Shown: one piece after another, positions 8,335 to 15,478 of the stretch
How the letters are laid out: each line of letters opens with the position of its first letter
Position numbering within the stretch: the first letter of the stretch is position 1
Assembly: GCF_009193185.1 (NCBI RefSeq)
Contig: NZ_VUKF01000006.1
Span: 62,001-126,000, forward strand
DNA from: Georgenia thermotolerans
GTDB lineage: Bacteria > Actinomycetota > Actinomycetes > Actinomycetales > Actinomycetaceae
Reading direction: 5' to 3'
DNA: 64,000 nt
Made by a program: the position numbers and the translations under genes
Notes under the pieces: generated by a model
The model's database searches: none
What the model was told of the DNA's origin: nothing
The model's input: only the letters and a program-made list of their open reading frames with translations

Positions 8335-8853
8335 ATGGCAGGCAAGGTGGCACGGGCGGTGGCCGCGGCGGTGGGAGCCGGGGCGCTGCTCGCCGGGTGC
8401 GCGTCGGGGACGCCGGACGGGTTCACCCGGCTCGAGCAGGGCTGGCTCGCGGTGGACGTGCCCGAGACCCTCGTCGAGGTGCCCGAGGCCGAGTCCGGCG
8501 CGTACGACGTCGTGCTGCAGGACGCGGTGGAGGACCCGAAGGTCCAGCTGGCCGCGGCCACGGAGTACGGGACCAACCCCGCCCGCGGCACCCTGAGCGC
8601 GGTGCGGGCCGAGCAGCCCTTCGGGCCCGTCGACGACGGCGACAAGTTCTCCGAGGTCGAGGGCCGCGGCGGGCAGCAGCTGTGGCGCTGGGACTTCACC
8701 TACGACGACGGCGGCTACCACGGCGTGACCTGGGTGGCGCACGACCCCGACGCCGAGCGCACCGTCGTCGTCGCGCTCAGCGCCGTCGAGCTGGACGACG
8801 CGACGGTGCAGGCCGTCGAGGACAGCATCGAGGTGCGCCCGCAGGACTCCTGA
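8335..8853 (+). CDS. Putative lipoprotein
   Basis: 172-aa lipoprotein: short basic n-region, hydrophobic stretch and lipobox LLAGC (Cys about residue 21). The mature protein looks like a single compact alpha/beta domain (WLAVDVPETLVEVP ... VVVALSAVELDDATVQAVEDSI), resembling small actinobacterial substrate-monitoring lipoproteins, but I cannot name a family. Start: ATG at 8335 preceded by AGGAG (8320-8324). An alternative ATG at 8314 overlaps the previous stop (ATGA) and would add MTEEKRR. Last gene of the operon. Confidence 0.75.
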   Translation: MAGKVARAVAAAVGAGALLAGCASGTPDGFTRLEQGWLAVDVPETLVEVPEAESGAYDVVLQDAVEDPKVQLAAATEYGTNPARGTLSAVRAEQPFGPVDDGDKFSEVEGRGGQQLWRWDFTYDDGGYHGVTWVAHDPDAERTVVVALSAVELDDATVQAVEDSIEVRPQDS

Positions 8854-8880
8854 CGGACGAACCTCTGACGGCGGATTGCC

Positions 8881-8956
8881 GGGACCAAGGTCGCGCCCAG
8901 GACCTTGGGCCCCGGGACCAACGTCGCGAAACGCGTGGACATGGCGGATCTACGTT
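8881..8956 (+). promoter_or_regulatory. Two DosR/DevR-like boxes and promoter before the 9056 gene
   Basis: CGGGACCAAGGTCGCG (8880-8895) and CGGGACCAACGTCGCG (8913-8928) are near-identical direct repeats 33 bp apart, resembling the DosR palindrome GGGACTWWAGTCCC. The downstream box ends about 22 nt before a candidate -10, TACGTT (8951-8956). An inverted repeat CCAAGGTC-N8-GACCTTGG (8885-8908) overlaps the first box. Confidence 0.5.
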
Positions 8957-9055
8957 GATGGTGTGCAAATCGGACGGGCACAACGGGTGCCGGGTCCGAG
9001 GCCGGAGGAGCCGGGCTCGCGGTGAGCCCGCCGCAGCGTCCTGAAAGGACCCGCC

Positions 9056-9565
9056 ATGAACACCAAGCCCGCCAAGGTCACCGGGATCGTCGCCATCGTC
9101 GCCGGGATCGTCTTCATCCTCGCCGGCGGGGTGACGTGGGGGTTGATCACCTCCAACCTCGTCGAGCAGAAGATCGTGGTCGCGGAGGACTCGACGATGC
9201 TGCCCGGGGACGAGGTCAACGGCCCGTTCTCGGCGTTCGCCGAGGCGCAGATCATCAACGAGCACGCGATGCACGCCACCGAGGGCAAGACGTACGCCGA
9301 GCTGGGCGCGGAGGTCAAGGCCGCCGAGGCGGCCGGGGACACCGCGAAGGCGGAGGCGCTGCAGGGGCAGCGGACCACGGTGATGAACGCCTCGTTCCTG
9401 CGGGCCTCGCTGTTCACCTCGGTGATCGCCTACGGTGTGGCCGCCCTGGTCATGGGGCTGGGCGTGATCCTGACCCTGGTCGGCTGGGCCTTCACCACCC
9501 TCGCCGCCCCGTCCGGCGCCGTGGCCGCCACCAAGGCGGGGCGGCGCGAGGCGGCGCTGGTCTGA
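9056..9565 (+). CDS. Two-helix membrane protein (family often mislabelled LigA)
   Basis: 169-aa protein with one N-terminal membrane helix (about 8-32, VTGIVAIVAGIVFILAGGVTWG), an external domain containing EHAMHATEGKTYAEL, and a C-terminal segment with two hydrophobic stretches (about 115-150). This is an actinobacterial membrane family that databases often call aromatic ring-opening dioxygenase LigA; nothing here supports a dioxygenase. ATG follows GAAAGGA. Monocistronic, with DosR-like boxes upstream and a strong terminator downstream. Function unknown; the boxes suggest response to low oxygen, redox or stress (inference). Confidence 0.8.
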   Translation: MNTKPAKVTGIVAIVAGIVFILAGGVTWGLITSNLVEQKIVVAEDSTMLPGDEVNGPFSAFAEAQIINEHAMHATEGKTYAELGAEVKAAEAAGDTAKAEALQGQRTTVMNASFLRASLFTSVIAYGVAALVMGLGVILTLVGWAFTTLAAPSGAVAATKAGRREAALV

Positions 9566-9580
9566 CCTGACGCACCACAC

Positions 9581-9616
9581 CGAGGACCCCGCGGGCACGC
9601 GCCCGCGGGGTCCTCG
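9581..9616 (+). terminator. Strong hairpin terminator
   Basis: Perfect 16-bp stem (9581-9596 with 9601-9616) and 4-nt loop, 16 nt after the stop of the preceding gene. No long U-tract, as usual in high-GC genomes. Confidence 0.8.
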
Positions 9617-9716
9617 CGTCGCGTGGCGGGGCGGAGCGGTCCGCCGCGGGCGGGTCACTGCCCTGTCCTGCCGTGCGCGGACGCGGCCGCTCCGGTGTAC
9701 TGCCTCCTGCAGGGAG

Positions 9717-9750
9717 CCGTGCCCGGCGCCGACCGGGGCGCCGGGCACGG
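9717..9750. terminator. Inverted repeat, possible bidirectional terminator
   Basis: Perfect 14-bp stem (9717-9730 with 9737-9750) and 6-nt loop, in the gene-free gap 9617-9784 between convergent genes. I see nothing else in that gap. Confidence 0.55.
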
Positions 9751-9784
9751 TGACCGCGGAGGGGAATCCCGGTGGCGGGCACGC

Positions 9785-9818
9785 GGCAGGCCCCGTGGAT
9801 CGAGCCACGGGGCCTGCC
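9785..9818 (-). terminator. Hairpin terminator of the PspC/LiaF-like operon
   Basis: Perfect 14-bp stem (9785-9798 with 9805-9818) and 6-nt loop, just beyond the stop at 9845 of the minus-strand operon. Confidence 0.75.
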
Positions 9819-9844
9819 GAGGGGTGAGGGCGCTCAGTCGTGCG

Positions 9845-10438
9845 TCACGTCCGGGAGCCGGGAGCCCGGTCGCGTCCACGCCGCAGCAGCGGCGTCAGGA
9901 GCAACGTCACCGCCGCCAGCAGCAGCAGGGCGATGAGCGTGAGCTGCAGGTCGATCCGGTAGCCCAGGGCGACGACGACGGCCGCCGCGCCGCACACGGC
10001 CAGCACCAGGCCCAGGATGAGCGTCCCCGAGCGGGGACCGCGGGGTCGCTCGACCGGGGCGCTGTGCGCCGACCAGACCGGCGGCGCGGCCGTGTCGGGC
10101 CGCGTCGCGGCCCAGTGCGGCGGGGCGTCTGCCGACGGTGCGGACATGCGCGGCCCGTCCTCGGTGCGCGGCAGCGGGCGCGTGGCGTCCGCGGGCGGCC
10201 GCGGGCGCGTGGCGTCCGCGGGCGGCCGCGGGCTCGTCGGGAGCTCGGTGGTGGCGTCCGCCGCCGCCGGCTGGCTGGCGAGGCGCTCGGTGGGCTCGCC
10301 GGCGGGCTGCCGGCCGGCGACGTCGTCGGGCCCGGGGGTGATGCGCTCGGTGGGCTCGCCGCCGGGCTCGGGGCGGGTGCCCTCGTCGGGGCCGGGGCGG
10401 GTGCCCTCGTCGGACCCGGTGGTGTCGTGGGTGCTCAT
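9845..10438 (-). CDS. Pro/Thr-rich protein with two C-terminal membrane helices
   Basis: 197-aa protein. Residues 1-130 are low-complexity and probably disordered, rich in Glu, Pro, Thr and Arg (repeats of DEGTRP, GEPTER, RPPADATRP). The last 65 residues hold two membrane helices (LILGLVLAVCGAAAVVVALGY and LTLIALLLLAAVTLLLTPLL) and a basic tail. The ATG overlaps the stop of the PspC gene upstream (ATGA), indicating coupling. No enzymatic motif. Probably an accessory membrane subunit of the PspC/LiaF-like protein. Confidence 0.75.
   Translation of the reverse strand: MSTHDTTGSDEGTRPGPDEGTRPEPGGEPTERITPGPDDVAGRQPAGEPTERLASQPAAADATTELPTSPRPPADATRPRPPADATRPLPRTEDGPRMSAPSADAPPHWAATRPDTAAPPVWSAHSAPVERPRGPRSGTLILGLVLAVCGAAAVVVALGYRIDLQLTLIALLLLAAVTLLLTPLLRRGRDRAPGSRT
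10174..10227. repeat. Exact 27-bp tandem duplication inside a coding region
   Basis: 10174-10200 and 10201-10227 are identical 27-bp units followed by a partial third copy; in protein they encode the repeated nonapeptide RPPADATRP of the 197-aa membrane protein. Confidence 0.85.
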
Positions 10439-12321
10439 CGCTGCTCCTCCTCGTTCTGCACGGTGGTACCGCCGGGGCCGACCAGCGCGGTGGCCGCGGT
10501 GGTGGCGGTGCCGCTCGGCTCTTCCGTGCTCGCGCCGCTCGGCGCCTGGCTCGGCTGTTCGGTCGTGGCTGCGGGGACGTCCTCGATGACGTAGACGCGG
10601 CCCGCGCCCGCGTCGACCTTGACGACGATGTCCGGGCTGCCGGTCAGCGCCTCGGGCGAGGACAGGGCGGTGTCGAGGCCGAGGCCGTTGGCCCAGGTCT
10701 TGTGGACCCGGCTGCCGTTGTCCTCGGTGAAGACGGACCCGGTGGTGTCGGAGGACCAGCCCGGCCCGGTGCGCGACTCGACGCTGCCGGCCCCGACCTG
10801 GGCCTCGACGCGGACGGCGGAGCCGGCGGGCACGCGGATGGTGATGTCGCCGGCGCCGACGTCGACCGGGACGGTCAGGTCGCTGCCGGCGGGCAGCTGG
10901 CGCAGGTCGAGCTCGAAGTCGCCGGCCGCGAGGTCGTATCCGCCGGAGGCCTCCTCCACGGTGTGGGGAGTGACGGACATCGTCCCCACCCGTGCACCGG
11001 GACCGAAGTGGAGGTTGACCGGCAGCGCCGTGGTGGCGGCCGTGGCGGGCACGACGAGCAGGGCCAGCAAGATCCCGAGGACGGACAGCGCCCCGCCGCG
11101 GCGCCCGCGGGCACCGGAGATGAGCACGCCGAGGCCGAGCAGGCCGAGCACCGCGCCGCCGATGAGCAGCGGCAGCTGCCAGCCGATGGCGTTGACGCGG
11201 TCTAGGAGCAGCAGGGCCGCGACCGCGATGAGGCACAGCGCGAGGACGACGGCGACCACCGCCTGGCCCGGGCCCGGGGTCACCGGGCGCGGGGGGACCG
11301 GCGCCTGGGCGGCCGGGTAGGGTCCGCCCGGTCCGAGGGGCCCCGGCCCGCCGGATACGGGCCCGCGCGGCCCGCCGGGGGCGGCGGGCGCGGCGGCGCC
11401 GGACCACACCGGGCCACCCGTGCTGCGCCAGTCGTCGGGCTGCTTGCCCGGGCGGGGCGTGGCCGGCGGGGGAGTCGTCGACCGGGCCGCGGCGGGCACG
11501 GGAGCGGCGTCCGGGGCGGCCGCGGAGAAGGTCGGCCCGGATCCCTCGGGCGGCGTGCCGACCCAGCCCCGCTGGGGGGACGTGCCCGCCCACCCCGGCT
11601 GGGACGCGTTCCCCGGGCGGCCGGGGCCGGCGTTCGGCGGCCCGGCGAAGCCGGACGGGCCGGACCAGTCCGGCGTGGGGCGCGGCGGCCGGTGGCTGCC
11701 GCGCCGAGCGAGCGCCACGATGACGACGATCACGAGCGCGACGGTGGCGAGGGAGACCAGGGACCAGAAGAACCCGTCGCCCCACCACCACCAGTCGCCC
11801 CACCAGGTGCCGGGCCGGGACAGGCCGACGACGACGAAGGCGGCCGCCCCCGCGAGGGCGGCGTCGACGTTGCCGTGCAGCGCCTCCTGCAGGTGGATGC
11901 GCCCGTCCGACTCCTCGGGCAGGAGCGCCCAGCCGAGGCCGTACAGCAGCAGGCCCAGCCCGCCGAAGAGCGTCATGACCACGAGGACCCCGCGCACCAG
12001 CAGGGGGTCGACGTCGAGGCGCCGGGCGATGCCGGCGGCGACGCCGCCGATCCACCGGTCCTCGCCGCGCCAGATCCCGGTGCGGCGGAGGGACTCGAAG
12101 AAGCTCGCGGTGCTGGACGACGGGAAGCGGGGCGGCGGGCCGGACGGCACCGGGCCACCGGACGGGCCGGGGCCCGGGGGGACGGGGCCGCCGCCGAAGG
12201 ACCCGGCGCCCGGGGGGACGGGGCCGCCCGCGGAGGGACCGGTGCCCGACGGGCCGGCGCCCTGCGGACCGGCCGCGCCGTCGCGGCGCTCGCCGCCGGA
12301 AGGCATGTCAGTGGTGTTCAT
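10435..12321 (-). CDS. PspC-domain membrane protein with LiaF-like C-terminal region
   Basis: 628-aa membrane protein. Residues ~1-65 are Gly/Pro-rich. A PspC domain lies at ~80-138 (WIGGVAAGIARRLDVDPLLVRG, then an amphipathic helix and ALLPEE). Several helices follow (including the unusual WWGDWWWWGDGFFW), then a Pro-rich linker and four more helices. The C-terminal ~180 residues are beta-rich and resemble the LiaF/DUF2154-type extracellular domain (VDVGAGDITIRVPAGSAVRVEAQVGAG). Start: ATG 12321 after GGGAG; a further in-frame ATG is at 12306. Divergent from a PspC-domain kinase, so it is likely the membrane sensor or inhibitor of that system, as LiaF is for LiaSR. Confidence 0.85.
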   Translation of the reverse strand: MNTTDMPSGGERRDGAAGPQGAGPSGTGPSAGGPVPPGAGSFGGGPVPPGPGPSGGPVPSGPPPRFPSSSTASFFESLRRTGIWRGEDRWIGGVAAGIARRLDVDPLLVRGVLVVMTLFGGLGLLLYGLGWALLPEESDGRIHLQEALHGNVDAALAGAAAFVVVGLSRPGTWWGDWWWWGDGFFWSLVSLATVALVIVVIVALARRGSHRPPRPTPDWSGPSGFAGPPNAGPGRPGNASQPGWAGTSPQRGWVGTPPEGSGPTFSAAAPDAAPVPAAARSTTPPPATPRPGKQPDDWRSTGGPVWSGAAAPAAPGGPRGPVSGGPGPLGPGGPYPAAQAPVPPRPVTPGPGQAVVAVVLALCLIAVAALLLLDRVNAIGWQLPLLIGGAVLGLLGLGVLISGARGRRGGALSVLGILLALLVVPATAATTALPVNLHFGPGARVGTMSVTPHTVEEASGGYDLAAGDFELDLRQLPAGSDLTVPVDVGAGDITIRVPAGSAVRVEAQVGAGSVESRTGPGWSSDTTGSVFTEDNGSRVHKTWANGLGLDTALSSPEALTGSPDIVVKVDAGAGRVYVIEDVPAATTEQPSQAPSGASTEEPSGTATTAATALVGPGGTTVQNEEEQR

Positions 12322-12458
12322 GCTCCCAGCCAACCGCCCGGCGGGGTGCCCGGACCATCGGGGACCCCCCTGGGCCGACCCTGATCTTCATCCGGCACGA
12401 CCCCGGAACAGGGCTCGGGACCTGGGGTGACGGCCCCGCGACGTGTGACGATGGGCCC
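12322..12458. promoter_or_regulatory. Divergent promoter region of the PspC system
   Basis: 137-bp gap between divergent PspC-domain genes. On the plus strand GACGAT (12447-12452) ends 6 nt before the kinase GTG, fitting a leaderless start. The minus-strand gene has a ribosome site, so its promoter lies further in. Confidence 0.5.
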
Positions 12459-13679
12459 GTGACCGCCTCCGCCGCCCCGCGCGCCCGCCTGCCGCTGCGC
12501 CGCCCGACCTCCGGGCGCGTGCTCGGCGGCGTGGCCGCCGGCGTCGCGGCGCACCTGGGCTGGCCGGTGGGCGCGGTGCGCTGGGCCTTCGTGCTCACCT
12601 CCCTCGTCGCCGGCGCCGGCGTCGCCATGTACCTGTGGCTGTGGGCCACCGTCCCGGCCGGTGACCCGCACGACGCCGCCCCGGCCGGCCGCACCCGTCT
12701 GGCGCCCCGGCTGCGGGTCGGCCAGCTCACGCCCGGCGCCCGGGACGTCACCCTCGCCGTCGTGCTGCTGGGCACCGCGGCGCTGCTGCTCCTGTGGCGC
12801 ACCGACCGCGCCCAGCCGGCCACCTGGCTCGTCCCCCTCCTCATCGTCGCCGCCGGCGCCGCCCTCGCCTGGGGGCAGCTGGCCGAGGTGTCCCGCACCG
12901 GCGTCAGCGCCCGCCGCCGCGGCGCCGTGGTCCTGCGGGTCGTGGCCGGCGTCGGCCTGGCGGTGCTCGGGGCGCTGCTGCTGGTCGGCCGCGGGGAGAG
13001 CCTGGTGGTCCTGCTGCGCGGCGCCGCGGCGGGGCTGGCGATCGTCGCCGGGGTCGCCGTCGTCCTCGCCCCGCTGCTGCTGCGCCTGGTGCGCGAGCTC
13101 GGCGCCGAGCGCGAGGCCCGGGCGCGGGAGGCCGAGCGCGCCGACATCGCCGCCCACCTGCACGACTCGGTCCTGCAGACCCTCTCGATGATCCGCTCCC
13201 GGGCGGCGGGCAACGAGGACGTCGCCCGGCTGGCCCGTGCCCAGGAGCGCGAGCTGCGCGAGTGGCTCTACACCGACCGACCCGCCCCAGGCACCTCCAC
13301 CGCCGACGACGTGCGCCGGGTGGCCGCCGAGGTCGAGGACCGCCACGGCGTCCCGATCGAGGTCGTCACGGCCGGCGACGCGGTCCCGGACGCCGGGACC
13401 CCGGCGATCACCGCCGCCACCCGCGAGGCGCTGGCCAACGCCGTCGTGCACGGGCGCCCGCCGGTCAGCCTGTACGTCGAGGTGGACCCCGAGCGGGTGG
13501 AGGTGTTCGTCCGTGATCGCGGCGACGGGTTCGAGCTCGACGCCGTGCCGGACGACCGGCACGGCGTGCGCGAGTCCATCATCGGGCGGATGCGCCGCCA
13601 CGGCGGCGACGCCGAGATCCGCACCCGGGCCACCGGCACCGAGGTGCACCTCACCATGCCACGAAAGGGGCAACCATGA
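12459..13679 (+). CDS. PspC-domain sensor histidine kinase
   Basis: 406-aa kinase. Residues ~12-68 form a PspC domain (RPTSGRVLGGVAAGVAAHLGW) with one membrane helix; four more helices follow (about 97-113, 122-140, 155-177, 184-210). The DHp is of HisKA_3 type with phospho-acceptor His235 in AAHLHDSVLQTL. The HATPase part has TREALANAVVHG (N box) and VRDRGDGFELD (G box). GTG start with a -10 six bases upstream. Overlaps the regulator gene by ATGA. Predicted to sense envelope stress through its PspC segment and the divergent PspC/LiaF-like protein (inference). Confidence 0.92.
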   Translation: MTASAAPRARLPLRRPTSGRVLGGVAAGVAAHLGWPVGAVRWAFVLTSLVAGAGVAMYLWLWATVPAGDPHDAAPAGRTRLAPRLRVGQLTPGARDVTLAVVLLGTAALLLLWRTDRAQPATWLVPLLIVAAGAALAWGQLAEVSRTGVSARRRGAVVLRVVAGVGLAVLGALLLVGRGESLVVLLRGAAAGLAIVAGVAVVLAPLLLRLVRELGAEREARAREAERADIAAHLHDSVLQTLSMIRSRAAGNEDVARLARAQERELREWLYTDRPAPGTSTADDVRRVAAEVEDRHGVPIEVVTAGDAVPDAGTPAITAATREALANAVVHGRPPVSLYVEVDPERVEVFVRDRGDGFELDAVPDDRHGVRESIIGRMRRHGGDAEIRTRATGTEVHLTMPRKGQP

Positions 13680-14359
13680 GCGAGACCACCGCGGGGGCGG
13701 CACCGATCCGCGTGCTCATCGTCGACGACCACGCCCTCGTGCGCGCCGGGGTGCGCGCCGAGCTGGCCGGGCACGCGCCGGACCTCGACGTCGTGGGCGA
13801 GGCCGACGACGTCGAGGGCGCGATCGCGGCGGTGCACGCCCTCCTGCCCGACGTCGTCCTCCTCGACGTCCACCTGCCCGGCGGCCGCGGCGGCGGCGGC
13901 GCGGAGGTGGTCGCCGGCTGCGGCGACGTGCTGGGCCAGACCCGCTTCCTCGCCCTGTCGGTCTCCGACGCCAGCGAGGACGTCGTCGCCGTCATCCGCG
14001 CCGGCGCCCGCGGCTACGTCACCAAGGCCATCAGCGCCGACGAGCTCGCCGACGCGGTGCGCCGGGTGGCCGCCGGTGACGCCGCCTTCTCCCCGCGCCT
14101 GGCCGGGTTCGTCCTCGACGCCTTCGGCACCGGGGTCGCGGACATCGCGGTGCACGACGACGAGCTCGACCGGCTCACCGCCCGCGAGCAGGAGGTCATG
14201 CGGCTCATCGCCCGCGGCTACGCGTACAAGGAGGTGGCCGCCGAGCTGTTCATCTCCATCAAGACGGTCGAGACCCACGTCTCGGCCGTGCTGCGCAAGC
14301 TCCAGCTCTCCTCGCGCCACGAGCTCACCCGGTGGGCCGCGGCCCGGCGGCTGCTGTAG
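13676..14359 (+). CDS. NarL/LuxR-family response regulator
   Basis: 227-aa regulator paired with the PspC kinase. Receiver domain 1-125: VLIVDDHALVRAG, acceptor Asp in VVLLDVHLPGG, conserved Lys in GYVTKAIS. A Gly-rich insertion (GGRGGGGAE) follows the phosphorylation loop. LuxR helix-turn-helix 165-227: LTAREQEVMRLIARGY, SIKTVETHVSAVLRKLQL. Likely targets are its own operon and the divergent PspC operon. Confidence 0.95.
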   Translation: MSETTAGAAPIRVLIVDDHALVRAGVRAELAGHAPDLDVVGEADDVEGAIAAVHALLPDVVLLDVHLPGGRGGGGAEVVAGCGDVLGQTRFLALSVSDASEDVVAVIRAGARGYVTKAISADELADAVRRVAAGDAAFSPRLAGFVLDAFGTGVADIAVHDDELDRLTAREQEVMRLIARGYAYKEVAAELFISIKTVETHVSAVLRKLQLSSRHELTRWAAARRLL

Positions 14360-14450
14360 CCGGCGGCCGGACGCGGCCGGCCCCGCCGCTGTGAGCAGGG
14401 TCTCCGGACCCGCTGCGCCACCGGGGCACGGCCCGGCGCCGCTTGTTCCC

Positions 14451-14456
14451 TAGGGT
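14451..14456 (+). promoter_or_regulatory. Probable -10 (TAGGGT), leaderless start
   Basis: TAGGGT ends 7 nt before the ATG at 14464; no ribosome site is present. Confidence 0.45.
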
Positions 14457-14463
14457 GTCCGGT

Positions 14464-14805
14464 ATGAGCATCCTGCTGGGCATCCTTCTCGTCATCCACA
14501 TGATCGGCTGGGCCATCGTGCTCGGCGGCACCCTGACCAACCTGCGCCCGCCGCGCATCGCCACGGGCGTCACGCACGGCGCGCTGACGGCGCTGGTCGC
14601 CGGGATCCTCATGGTCGGCGTGGCCGAGATGGGCGGCCGCGACCTCGACTACGCCTGGGTCGCGGTCAAGCTGGTCGTGGGGCTGGCCGTCACGGCCCTG
14701 GCGATCTTCGGGGCCCGCCGGGAGGAGAAGGTCACCACCGGCCTGGTCGGTGCCATCGCCGGGCTGACCGTCCTGAACATCGCGGTGGCCGTCCTCTGGC
14801 GCTGA
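14464..14805 (+). CDS. Small four-helix membrane protein
   Basis: 113-aa integral membrane protein: four predicted helices (about 2-22, 38-58, 64-84, 90-111) with few polar residues and the loop TNLRPPRIATGV. Resembles short actinobacterial membrane proteins of unknown role. ATG at 14464 with a TAGGGT -10 seven bases upstream. The DUF456 gene starts 48 nt downstream, so the two may form an operon. Confidence 0.8.
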   Translation: MSILLGILLVIHMIGWAIVLGGTLTNLRPPRIATGVTHGALTALVAGILMVGVAEMGGRDLDYAWVAVKLVVGLAVTALAIFGARREEKVTTGLVGAIAGLTVLNIAVAVLWR

Positions 14806-14853
14806 CCACCGCGCCGGCGCCGCGCGGCGCCGGCCCGAACCTGAGGAGGCACC

Positions 14854-15339
14854 GTGACACCGCTCGCTGAGGTGGTGGTCGGGCTCGTCGTCGTCGTGGG
14901 GCTGGTCGGCGCCGTCGTCCAGGTCTACCCCGGCGGGCTCATCGTGCTCGGCGCGGTGGCGGTGTGGGGCGTGGTCACCGGCGGGCCGGTCGGCTGGACG
15001 GTCCTGACCGTCGCCGCCCTGGCCGTGCTCGGCTCGGCGGTCGCCAAGTACCTGCTCGCCGGGCGCTACCTCACCCGCGCCGGCGTGCCCGGGCGGTCGC
15101 TGCTGGCCGGGGCGGTGCTCGGCGTCGTCGGGTTCTTCGTCGTCCCGGTGGTGGGCCTCGCCCTCGGCTTCGTGCTCGGGGTGTACCTCGCCGAGCTGGC
15201 CCGCCGCCACGAGCAGGGCGCCGCGTGGCGGGCCACCGTCGTGGCCATGAAGGCCACCGGGCTGACCATCCTCATCGAGCTGGCCGGGGCGCTGGTGGCC
15301 ACCGGGGCGTGGGTGATCGGGCTGTTCCTCGCCGGGTGA
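14854..15339 (+). CDS. DUF456-family membrane protein
   Basis: 161-aa integral membrane protein of DUF456 type: hydrophobic segments at ~5-40 (VVVGLVVVVGLVGAVVQVYPGG), ~45-65, ~82-110 (GAVLGVVGFFVVPVVGLALGFVLGVYLAEL) and ~135-158, with small-residue-rich helices carrying Gly zipper motifs. GTG at 14854 is preceded by AGGAGG (14844-14849). Biochemical function of the family is unknown. Its last codons seed a short tandem repeat downstream. Confidence 0.85.
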   Translation: MTPLAEVVVGLVVVVGLVGAVVQVYPGGLIVLGAVAVWGVVTGGPVGWTVLTVAALAVLGSAVAKYLLAGRYLTRAGVPGRSLLAGAVLGVVGFFVVPVVGLALGFVLGVYLAELARRHEQGAAWRATVVAMKATGLTILIELAGALVATGAWVIGLFLAG

Positions 15340-15421
15340 GCGGGCCGTTCTGCGCCGGGTGAGCGGGCCGTTCCGCGCCGGGCGAGCGGCGTCTTGCCCG
15401 CCCGGTGAGGGGGCTGTTCCT
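15331..15421. repeat. Decaying ~23-bp tandem repeat at a gene 3' end
   Basis: Units at 15331-15353 and 15354-15376 (22 of 23 bases equal), then two more diverged units to 15421. The first unit contains the last codons and stop of the DUF456 gene (GCCGGGTGAGCGGGC). Confidence 0.75.
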
Positions 15422-15463
15422 CACATGACGGCGCCGGTGGCCCCCGGTGTCGGTGGGGCCGCA

Positions 15464-15469
15464 TAGGCT
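15464..15469 (+). promoter_or_regulatory. Probable -10 (TAGGCT) of pcrA
   Basis: TAGGCT ends 9 nt before the ATG at 15479 with no ribosome site; compatible with a leaderless or nearly leaderless transcript. Confidence 0.45.
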
Positions 15470-15478
15470 TGCCGTGCG

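Noticed and set aside
9056-9565. Annotation as aromatic ring-opening dioxygenase LigA
   Set aside because: The protein has membrane helices and no metal-binding dioxygenase motif; the name is a propagated database error.
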